From an uncultured Clostridia bacterium (GTDB lineage Bacteria; Bacillota; Clostridia; Christensenellales; Aristaeellaceae), in assembly GCA_946626395.1 (NCBI GenBank), contig CAMOUF010000254.1, forward strand, positions 1-22,476: a DNA stretch of 22,476 nt, read 5' to 3'. Under the pieces are notes generated by a model. The model had not been told where the DNA came from. It searched no databases and saw only the letters and a program-made list of their open reading frames with translations. Position numbers and translations under genes: made by a program. Position 1 is the stretch's first letter. The number at the start of each line of letters is the position of its first letter. Below are positions 1-5,536 of this stretch, in pieces.

Positions 1-521
1 AGGGGCTGGATATCGGATTTGGCAAACACGCCGCACCGGGCGGCAATGGGGTAAATCATTTTATAATTTGCCGCTTCGGCATTCAGCCCCGGGGCGTCCG
101 TCTGCATCAGGGCCGCCATCTGGTCGATGAAGCTGCCCGTGCCTCCGGCGCACACGCCGTTCATGCGCTCCTCCAGGCCGCCGGTAAAATAAATGATCTT
201 GGCGTCCTCCCCGCCCAGCTCGATGGCCACGTCAGTCTTGGGCGCTTCCTTTTTCAGCGCCGCGGCCACCGCCGCCACCTCCTGCACGAAGGGGATTTCC
301 AGGGCCTTGCCCAGGCCCATGCCGCCGCTGCCCGTGATGGCGCACTGCACCCGGCAGGGGCCCAGGGCCTGGCGGGCTTCTTTTAAAATGTCAATGAGCG
401 TTTCCTGGGTGTGGGCGTGATGGCGGCGATACTGAGAAAAAGCCACGCTGCCGGTTTCATCCAGCAGCACGGCCTTTACCGTCGTAGAGCCCACGTCAAT
501 TCCGGTTCGATAGGTTCGCAT
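1..521 (-). CDS. 2-hydroxyacyl-CoA dehydratase activase-type ATPase (BadF/BadG/BcrA/BcrD family), 3' end outside window
   Basis: The first 173 codons are visible; the rest runs off the left edge. Such activases hydrolyse ATP to inject an electron into a partner radical dehydratase. The ASKHA-type phosphate loop GIDVGSTTVK is at residues 7-16 and ELGGEDAKI at 101-109. C124 (NGVCAGGTG) and C163 (ARCGVFAKSD) are 39 residues apart, the spacing of the two cysteines that hold the [4Fe-4S] cluster at the dimer interface of the activase HgdC. The wording MNGVCAGGTGSFIDQMA with RCGVFAKSDIQP resembles the very large activase/dehydratase fusion proteins (about 1400 residues) more than the short HgdC type; that is inference because the C-terminus is missing. 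An in-frame ATG six codons upstream (position 539) is possible. I prefer 521 because the conserved sequence begins there, although its GGAG is rather far away. It lies 103 bp downstream of the J-domain gene on the same strand, so it could be co-transcribed. Confidence 0.85.
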   Translation of the reverse strand, partial: MRTYRTGIDVGSTTVKAVLLDETGSVAFSQYRRHHAHTQETLIDILKEARQALGPCRVQCAITGSGGMGLGKALEIPFVQEVAAVAAALKKEAPKTDVAIELGGEDAKIIYFTGGLEERMNGVCAGGTGSFIDQMAALMQTDAPGLNAEAANYKMIYPIAARCGVFAKSDIQP

Positions 522-624
522 TGGTATAAATTGCTCCATTCAGCTTGTTGCTGATCATATTTTCGGGGGAGAAATGACGGATCCCCCGGCCGAAAAAGGA
601 TATTCCGTTCATCCTGCGCGCCGA

Positions 625-1362
625 TTAAAAGCACCTGCAGCAGAACAGGTTGCAGATCAGGTTGGCCAGGCAGATGCGCATGCACCAGCGGGAGGGATCG
701 GCGGCGCTCATATTGAAGCCCTGGGCCCGCTGGGTATAGGTCTGCCCGGCGGACTGATACTGGCGCAGCACTTGGGTATACACGGGGTTGCCGGGCTCCA
801 TCTGCACGGCCCGCTGGATTTCCTCCAGGGCGGTCATGGTGTTGCCCGCGCCGTGCTGGGCCAGGGCGAACAGATAATGCCAGCGGGCATTGCGGTCATT
901 GGCGCTCACCCGCACCAGGGCATTCACCGCCTCCTGCCAGCGGCCCGAACGGATGGCCTGCACAGCCACCCGCACCTCCATGGAATCATAGGTCATTTCC
1001 TCGGGCTGGGCATAGGCCGTCTGCCGGGTCTGAGCCGAACGGAATAATTCGTCAAAATCCACCCAGCCCCCGTTGCCAAAGCCCCCGAAGCCGCCGTAGG
1101 GATTGAAGCCGCCATAGGGGTTTCCGCCCGGCCTCGCCCCTCCCTGGAAGGGATTGGAATAGCTCTGCTGGGCCCGGTATTTTTCGGGATGCATGAGCAT
1201 TTCATAGGCTTCGTTGAGTTCATTCATTTTCTCGTTGGCGTGAGGATCGTCGGGATGCAGGTCGGGATGGCATTCCTTGGCCTTCTTCCGGTACGCCTTT
1301 TTGATTTCATCCTCTGTGGCGCCGGGGGCGACGCCCAGCACTTTATGGGGATCAATGACCAT
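625..1362 (-). CDS. J-domain (DnaJ-like) protein with TPR-like C-terminal half and Cys-rich tail
   Basis: This 245-residue protein starts with a J domain (about residues 3-62) carrying the HPD tripeptide at 32-34, which stimulates the ATPase of an Hsp70 such as DnaK. A Gly/Asn/Phe-rich linker follows (about 70-105). Next is a helical stretch with TPR-like spacing (RSGRWQEAVNALVRV, then NTMTALEEIQRAVQMEPGNP). The last 20 residues hold six cysteines among hydrophobic residues (CLANLICNLFCCRCF end). The DnaJ zinc-finger repeats (CxxCxGxG) are absent, so this is a specialised J protein rather than DnaJ itself. The ATG lies inside the last codons of the DUF5685 gene (11-base overlap), so the two are translationally coupled in an operon that also holds the zinc-ribbon protein. 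The tail may be lipidated, bind metal or sit at the membrane, but the sequence does not decide. Client and partner are unknown. Confidence 0.85.
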   Translation of the reverse strand: MVIDPHKVLGVAPGATEDEIKKAYRKKAKECHPDLHPDDPHANEKMNELNEAYEMLMHPEKYRAQQSYSNPFQGGARPGGNPYGGFNPYGGFGGFGNGGWVDFDELFRSAQTRQTAYAQPEEMTYDSMEVRVAVQAIRSGRWQEAVNALVRVSANDRNARWHYLFALAQHGAGNTMTALEEIQRAVQMEPGNPVYTQVLRQYQSAGQTYTQRAQGFNMSAADPSRWCMRICLANLICNLFCCRCF

Positions 1363-2191
1363 CCTTCTCGCCTCCCTTCTCTTTCTTTTCGTTCATCTTG
1401 TAATTATAATTCTGCCATACGCCGGAATACAGAATATTCCGCATCAGGTTCACATCCTGCACCAGGGGCAGGGTTTCAAAGGCCTCCGCCGCCTGGCCCA
1501 GGGGCTGGCGCAAAAGATCGGCCGCCCCCTCCGGCGTGACCCGCATCCCATGGAGCGGGTTATAGCAGCCCTTCTTTTGGTCGTCCTCATAGTCGATGGC
1601 CGCGTCCATCATATAAATGAACTTGCCCAGGGCGTAGCCCAGGAAGGCCATCTGCCCCTGGAAATAATCTTCCTTCACCGCGAAGATCTGCCCCAGCATC
1701 CGGCCCGACAAATCGGCGGCCTGCTCAGGCTGGGACTGCTTGTCCTTTTCCACCCGGTGGATTTGATTCAGGCTTTCCTCGATGGCGGCGCAGGGCCGGG
1801 GCCAGCGCTCCTTCACCTTCGCGTAATGCCGCCGGAGGAGATCGGCATACACCCTGCCGGAGGTTTTCTTTTCATCCTCCCAGTCGTCCAGGGCCTTAAA
1901 ATATGTCAGCGCCACGGTCATATCCGCCGCGTAATCGGTAAATTCCGAAATGCTCTCCGGATGCTTTTTCACCGGATGGGGCGGGCAGAACGCTTCCCGG
2001 TGCTTTTCCTCCGGCTCATAGAGAGAATTGAGCAGCAGGATCAGGAAGGTCATATCATAGTTCAGCCCCATCCGTCCGGCCAGGCCGTACTTTTCATTCA
2101 GCACCCGGCACAGCCCGCAGTAGGCCGCCTTGTACCGCTGCTTTTCCTCCTCCGTCAAATCGGCCTGATACGGCCGGATCATGCCAAACAT
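1352..2191 (-). CDS. DUF5685 family protein
   Basis: This 279-residue protein matches my recollection of the DUF5685 family: an N-terminal MFGMIRPYQADL, a CGLCRVL motif (C25, C28) followed by a Tyr/Gly-rich segment, and a late MDAAIDYEDDQKKGCYNPL stretch. It looks all-helical with no signal peptide. The acidic DAAIDYEDD stretch faintly recalls aspartate-rich prenyltransferase motifs, but no catalytic role is established and I do not assign one. I chose the ATG at 2191 over the longer open frame because AAAGGAGGG sits 7-8 bases upstream and the family-like sequence begins exactly there. It starts 14 bp after the zinc-ribbon gene and its end overlaps the J-domain gene by 11 bases. The operon suggests a shared job with a chaperone; that is inference. 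Confidence 0.8.
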   Translation of the reverse strand: MFGMIRPYQADLTEEEKQRYKAAYCGLCRVLNEKYGLAGRMGLNYDMTFLILLLNSLYEPEEKHREAFCPPHPVKKHPESISEFTDYAADMTVALTYFKALDDWEDEKKTSGRVYADLLRRHYAKVKERWPRPCAAIEESLNQIHRVEKDKQSQPEQAADLSGRMLGQIFAVKEDYFQGQMAFLGYALGKFIYMMDAAIDYEDDQKKGCYNPLHGMRVTPEGAADLLRQPLGQAAEAFETLPLVQDVNLMRNILYSGVWQNYNYKMNEKKEKGGEKDGH

Positions 2192-2205
2192 ACCGCCGCC
2201 CTCCT

Positions 2206-2619
2206 TTACGCTTTCTGCTTGAACCGGTGCTGGCACTTGGGACAGCAGATATCCTTTTCCCCCGCGCCCCGGGTCAGCCTGAGCAGCACGCCGCACTGGG
2301 GACACTTGAAATATTTATACTGCTTGCGCAGCTTCAGCCGCAGAAAAAACTGCTTTGCCTTGGCATACATGGGCTGCCACCAGCCAACGAATTTGTCGTT
2401 CTCCGCCGCGCGCTTTGCGTTTTTCGGCGTGAAAATCCGGAACAGCGCCCAGCCGTATAAAGCGATGCTGAGAAAAATCACCGCGTTCACATTCACGATG
2501 CCGCCGATGATCTGCAAAATCAGGCTGCCGATCAAAATGGCGATGGACAATTGGTCGATGCCGTTCCGGGTGCTCATAAACGCCATGAACCGGCGGCTGA
2601 GCATTTTAAAAAAAGACAT
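2206..2619 (-). CDS. Membrane protein with C-terminal zinc ribbon
   Basis: This 137-residue protein is the first gene of the zinc-ribbon/DUF5685/J-domain operon. Two closely spaced hydrophobic helices (about residues 23-41 and 44-61) precede a basic cytoplasmic region. The C-terminal zinc ribbon has its cysteine pairs at C106/C109 (CPQC) and C126/C129 (CPKC), followed by a short basic tail. The ATG at 2619 is preceded by GAGGGGAAGAA, a good ribosome site; the longer open frame upstream lacks family-like sequence. I do not recognise a named family. The architecture, a membrane anchor with a small zinc ribbon, suggests a protein- or nucleic-acid-contacting adaptor, which is inference. A near-consensus sigma-A promoter lies about 58 bases upstream of the start. 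Confidence 0.75.
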   Translation of the reverse strand: MSFFKMLSRRFMAFMSTRNGIDQLSIAILIGSLILQIIGGIVNVNAVIFLSIALYGWALFRIFTPKNAKRAAENDKFVGWWQPMYAKAKQFFLRLKLRKQYKYFKCPQCGVLLRLTRGAGEKDICCPKCQHRFKQKA

Positions 2620-2683
2620 TTCTTCCCCTCCATTTTCGGCGCGTTTCGCCTTTTCTGTCCAGGCGTATCTAAACGCCCCTTTT

Positions 2684-2712
2684 ATTATAATCGCATCAGG
2701 CCCAGGTTTCAA
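2684..2712 (-). promoter_or_regulatory. Sigma-A-type promoter of the zinc-ribbon/DUF5685/J-domain operon
   Basis: Read on the minus strand, TTGAAA (2707-2712) and a perfect TATAAT (2684-2689) are separated by 17 bases. Transcription should start near 2677, giving a leader of about 58 bases that contains a small GGCGT/ACGCC hairpin. This is the only good minus-strand promoter in the divergent gap to the YbaK gene. Confidence 0.75.
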
Positions 2713-2792
2713 ATCTTTTTTTCCCGTCCCGGCCATCACTTTGTGGCAGAAAATAGGCGAAAGCGAAAAACAAAGGAAGCACAGTTTCCATA

Positions 2793-2821
2793 TTGTTTTT
2801 TCTTCTCTGCTTTGCTACAAT
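2793..2821 (+). promoter_or_regulatory. Promoter of the YbaK-domain gene (extended -10)
   Basis: TTGTTT (2793-2798) and TACAAT (2816-2821) are 17 bases apart, and the -10 is preceded by TGC, making an extended -10. The expected start near 2828 leaves a leader of about 26 bases before the ATG at 2854. The promoter is divergent from the operon promoter at 2684-2712, about 80 bp away. Confidence 0.6.
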
Positions 2822-2853
2822 GCCATTTGAAATACCGTCGGGAGGGATGGAGC

Positions 2854-3339
2854 ATGGCCATTGAGCGGGTGCGGGCGTTTTTCCGGGAGCATGGCATGGA
2901 GGACAGGATTCAGGAGTTTTCCGTGTCCAGCGCCACGGTGGACCTGGCGGCCCAGGCCCTGGGATGCGAAGGCTGCCGGATCGCCAAATCCCTTTCCTTT
3001 TTGATCGAGGGCGGCCCCGCGCTGATCGTGGCGGCGGGAGATGCCCGAGTGGACAACGCCCGGTTCAAGGCCCGGTTCCAAACGAAAGCGAAGATGCTGT
3101 CCCCCGATGATACGGAGGCCCTCATCGGCCACGCGGTGGGCGGCGTATGCCCCTTTGCGGTAAACGCCGGCGTGCGGGTGTTTCTAGACGAATCCCTGCG
3201 GCGCTTTGACACGGTGTTTCCCGCCTGCGGCAGCGCCAACAGCGCCATCGAACTGACGCTGCCAGAACTGGAACAGCTCTCCTCAGCCGAGGCCTGGGTG
3301 GACGTTTGCAAAGGCTGGCAGAACGAATCAAAAGCGTAG
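2854..3339 (+). CDS. YbaK/EbsC-type aminoacyl-tRNA deacylase domain protein
   Basis: This 161-residue protein is a stand-alone YbaK/ProX-like editing domain, whose relatives hydrolyse mischarged aminoacyl-tRNAs such as Cys- or Ala-tRNA(Pro). The pattern is typical: CRIAKSLSFLIEG with the conserved lysine at K45 (the position of the key lysine in characterised YbaK), then PALIVAAGDARVDN, and GGVCPFAVN near residues 96-104. Length and start fit the family. The ATG at 2854 has GGAGGG seven bases upstream. An ATG at 2847 is out of frame. Which tRNA it edits cannot be told from sequence alone. It is probably monocistronic, since PsuG has its own strong promoter in the gap that follows. Confidence 0.88.
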   Translation: MAIERVRAFFREHGMEDRIQEFSVSSATVDLAAQALGCEGCRIAKSLSFLIEGGPALIVAAGDARVDNARFKARFQTKAKMLSPDDTEALIGHAVGGVCPFAVNAGVRVFLDESLRRFDTVFPACGSANSAIELTLPELEQLSSAEAWVDVCKGWQNESKA

Positions 3340-3359
3340 GCTTCTTCTCCTTTCTCCTG

Positions 3360-3388
3360 GCGCGGTTCCGCTTGACACGGGGCCGCGC
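3360..3388 (+). terminator. Terminator-like hairpin after the YbaK gene, overlapping the psuG promoter
   Basis: GCGCGGTTCC (3360-3369) can pair with GGGGCCGCGC (3379-3388) over 10 bp including two G-T pairs, leaving a 9-base loop. Only a weak T run (CTTTGCT) follows, so termination may be inefficient. The loop contains most of the -35 box TTGACA of the psuG promoter. Confidence 0.4.
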
Positions 3389-3399
3389 TTTGCTATACA
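3372..3399 (+). promoter_or_regulatory. Promoter of psuG
   Basis: A perfect TTGACA (3372-3377), a 16-base spacer and TATACA (3394-3399) preceded by TGC (extended -10). Transcription from about 3406 gives a leader near 97 bases. The leader contains a hairpin formed by CTGCC/GGCAG and CGGAG/CTCCG between about 3427 and 3462, of unknown role. Confidence 0.7.
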
Positions 3400-3502
3400 A
3401 TGATCCTGCATACAAAGCCGCGCCCGCTGCCGCACGGAGAACGTACCCCCTCCGCGGGCAGATGCAATAAACGGATACGCAGTCAGAAAGGATGGAACCT
3501 GC

Positions 3503-4420
3503 ATGAACCTGAATCAGCACATCAAGCTGTCGCCCCGGGTGGAAGCCGCTTTGAAGGAAGGCCGTCCGGTGATCGCGCTGGAAAGCACCATTATCTCCCA
3601 CGGCATGCCCTATCCCCAGAACGTGGAAACCGCGCTGAAATGCGAAGCCGCCGCCCGGGCCTGCGGGGCCGAGCCCGCCACCATCGCCGTCATCGGCGGC
3701 AAATTATGCGCCGGGCTCACCGAAGAGGAAATCGACTACCTGGGCCGGGAGGGCACCAAGGTCACCAAAGCCTCCCGCCGGGATCTGCCCATCCTGGTGG
3801 CGAAGAAGGCTGACGGCGCCACCACCGTGGCCGCTACCATGATCATCGCCGCCCTGGCGGGCATCAAAATTTTCGCCACCGGCGGCATCGGCGGCGTACA
3901 CCGGGGCGCGGAAACCACCATGGATATTTCCGCCGACCTGGAAGAATTGGCCCGGACCCCCGTGGCGGTGATCTGCGCCGGGGCCAAATCCATCCTGGAT
4001 CTGGGCCTGACCCTGGAATACCTGGAAACCAAGGGCGTGCCCGTGCTGGGGTATCAGACCAAGGAGCTGCCCGCCTTCTATACCCCCCATTCGGGCTTCT
4101 GTGTGGATTACCGGGCGGATTCTCCCGCCGAAATCGCTTCCTTCATCCGCGCCCAGCGGGAGATAGAGTATCCCGGCGGTATGCTGATCACCAACCCCAT
4201 TCCCGAAGAATACGCCATGCCCGCCGACCAGATCAACGCCGCCATCGACCAGGCGCTGCGGGAGGCCGATGAGCAGCATGTGAAGGGCAAGGCCATCACG
4301 CCCTTCCTGCTGGCCCGGGTCTGCGAGCTCACCGGCGGCGAATCCCTGGCCTCCAACATCCAATTGGTGCTGAACAACGTGCGCCTGGCCTCCCAGATCG
4401 CCGTGGAGCTGGCCAAATAA
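3503..4420 (+). CDS. psuG: Pseudouridine-5'-phosphate glycosidase
   Basis: This 305-residue enzyme reversibly converts ribose 5-phosphate plus uracil into pseudouridine 5'-phosphate; in cells it is thought to break the C-C glycosidic bond. The length is normal (about 300-310). Family landmarks are visible: ALESTIISHGMPYPQN with E27, the GGIGGVHRGAE loop (127-137), D145, and CAGAKSILDLG with K162. These align at a constant offset of four with Glu31, Asp149 and Lys166 of E. coli YeiN, so the manganese-site and Schiff-base residues appear intact. The ATG at 3503 has AAAGGA about ten bases upstream; an ATG at 3493 is out of frame and stops after five codons. The usual partner, a PfkB-type pseudouridine kinase, is not in this window. 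The gene ends nine bases before a repeat element and has a terminator further on. Confidence 0.95.
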   Translation: MNLNQHIKLSPRVEAALKEGRPVIALESTIISHGMPYPQNVETALKCEAAARACGAEPATIAVIGGKLCAGLTEEEIDYLGREGTKVTKASRRDLPILVAKKADGATTVAATMIIAALAGIKIFATGGIGGVHRGAETTMDISADLEELARTPVAVICAGAKSILDLGLTLEYLETKGVPVLGYQTKELPAFYTPHSGFCVDYRADSPAEIASFIRAQREIEYPGGMLITNPIPEEYAMPADQINAAIDQALREADEQHVKGKAITPFLLARVCELTGGESLASNIQLVLNNVRLASQIAVELAK

Positions 4421-4428
4421 TCGCAATC

Positions 4429-4670
4429 GTTCAGCCGTATCAAGAACGCTTTCAATTACCAGGCAATAGGCATTAGGCAATAGGCAATAGTAGAAAGAAT
4501 GCAGTGTGCAGGGTTCAGAGTACAGAGAATATAGACGGACACAAACAACGCATCCAGACTTGGAATGGCAAAAATATCTGAACTCTTCACTCTGAGCTCT
4601 CGTTCTATTGCCTAATGCCTATTGCCTATTCACTTAAAGTGCTCTGCAAATGACAACAGCTGGACAGATA
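4429..4670. repeat. Heptad-array palindromic repeat element, copy A (complete)
   Basis: This copy fills most of the gene-free stretch 4421-4759. From outside in: a left flank at 4429-4458; a CAATAGG-type 7-base array at 4459-4490; an inner region with AGAGTNC-type heptads; a core at 4525-4604; the inverted array at 4605-4629; and a right flank at 4631-4670. The two outer arrays pair perfectly over at least 22 bp (4462-4483 with 4605-4629). The core is homologous to 22327-22414. The reverse complement of the right flank matches 22221-22260 without gaps at roughly 70% and also resembles 16645-16680. No open frame is present, so it is a non-autonomous element. It lies between the psuG stop and the psuG terminator and would be part of that transcript's 3' UTR. 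Confidence 0.8.
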
Positions 4671-4680
4671 ATTCTCGCCT

Positions 4681-4708
4681 GCCGATCCCTGCCGGGACCG
4701 GCTTTTTT
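4681..4708 (+). terminator. Rho-independent terminator downstream of psuG
   Basis: GCCGATCCC pairs with GGGACCGGC (eight of nine, one A-C mismatch) around a TGCC loop and is followed by six T. It is about 260 bases after the psuG stop, beyond the repeat element, and faces the terminator of the opposing gene. Confidence 0.65.
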
Positions 4709-4712
4709 GCGC

Positions 4713-4742
4713 ACAAAAAAACTGCCTCGGTGAGGAGGCAGC
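4713..4742 (-). terminator. Rho-independent terminator of the secreted-protein gene
   Basis: On the minus strand CTGCCTC (4735-4741) pairs with GAGGCAG (4722-4728) around a six-base loop, followed by a run of seven T. It lies about 20 bases after the stop codon of the gene at 4760-5365. Confidence 0.8.
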
Positions 4743-4759
4743 TGAGGGGCGAAGGAAAA

Positions 4760-5365
4760 TCAGTTGCCCCAGTAGGCCACGTCGTGAACGTCTTTGCCGG
4801 CGGACATCACATCCACGATATCGCCCCGGCGGTTATAGCACACGATGAATTCGCCCTGAATGGAAATATAGGCGCGGTTCAGCAGGGTCGGCACGCTGTC
4901 CATGTTGGTGGTATGGTACACATAGGAGAAGCCATCCCGGCCAGCAGTGGGGCTCCGACGATCCAGGACGTTGTAATATTCATCCAGGAAGGTGCGGCTC
5001 TGGGCCACGGCGGCAGCGTAAGCAGCGGGAGAAGAGCCGGCGGGAACAATGCGGAAAGAGAGGAAGTTGGGGGTTTCATCCAGCTGGTTTCTCCTGCCCA
5101 CACCAGGCTGATAGGTGTGGCCGGAGGTGAGCACCATGCCCGTCAAGTCCTCGGAGATTTCCACTTCCGCCAGCCGGAGTTCGCCCAGCCAGTTCACATA
5201 CAGCTTATCCACAGGCTTGGTCAGGGTGATATAAATGACATTGCCGATCCGCTGGGTTTTCATCTGGGCAAACCGGCTCAGGTTCGGCGCATAATCATCG
5301 GCCAGCGCCACCGTGGCGGTGCTCAGCAGCACAAGCGCCAGAAGCAAGGATGCGATTTTTTTCAT
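4760..5365 (-). CDS. Hypothetical secreted protein
   Basis: This 201-residue protein begins with a classical signal peptide: MKK, a hydrophobic core LLLALVLLSTATV, and an ALA cleavage site near residue 22. There is no lipobox cysteine and no later membrane helix, so it should be released or held at the cell surface. The mature part (about 179 residues) is mixed in character, with repeated beta-like segments such as NVIYITLTKPVDKLYVNW and RAYISIQGEFIVCYN. I recognise no catalytic motif or named family. The start is supported by GGGGAG ten bases upstream and by a strong promoter about 50 bases before it. The gene is a single unit with its own promoter and terminator, and is divergent from lonB. 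Confidence 0.7.
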   Translation of the reverse strand: MKKIASLLLALVLLSTATVALADDYAPNLSRFAQMKTQRIGNVIYITLTKPVDKLYVNWLGELRLAEVEISEDLTGMVLTSGHTYQPGVGRRNQLDETPNFLSFRIVPAGSSPAAYAAAVAQSRTFLDEYYNVLDRRSPTAGRDGFSYVYHTTNMDSVPTLLNRAYISIQGEFIVCYNRRGDIVDVMSAGKDVHDVAYWGN

Positions 5366-5420
5366 GACAATCAGACTCCCCTTTTATTTTATTGACCGTA
5401 CTGCTCATTTGGTCAAATCC

Positions 5421-5449
5421 ATGATACCTTATTTTCCCCCAAAGGTCAA
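5421..5449 (-). promoter_or_regulatory. Promoter of the secreted-protein gene
   Basis: On the minus strand TTGACC (5444-5449) and TATCAT (5421-5426) are separated by exactly 17 bases. The start would be near 5414, giving a leader of about 50 bases with the GGGGAG ribosome site. Confidence 0.75.
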
Positions 5450-5491
5450 GAGAAATGAAGCGAAAAGCGGCTGTTTTTTTACGCATGGATT

Positions 5492-5520
5492 TTAACTATT
5501 TTGGTAAGATAAGAACAGAA
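5492..5520 (+). promoter_or_regulatory. Promoter of lonB (extended -10)
   Basis: TTAACT (5492-5497), a 17-base spacer and TAAGAT (5515-5520), the latter preceded by TGG to give an extended -10. The leader is short (about 10-15 bases), and the ribosome site follows almost directly. I see no clear sporulation-sigma consensus, but the -10 is not strong enough to exclude another sigma factor. Confidence 0.5.
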
Positions 5521-5536
5521 AAAGGGGGGAAAGCAA

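Noticed and set aside
1277..2830. 517-codon plus-strand open frame across the DUF5685 and zinc-ribbon genes
   Set aside because: It runs antisense to three supported genes, and its composition and lack of motifs mark it as a shadow.
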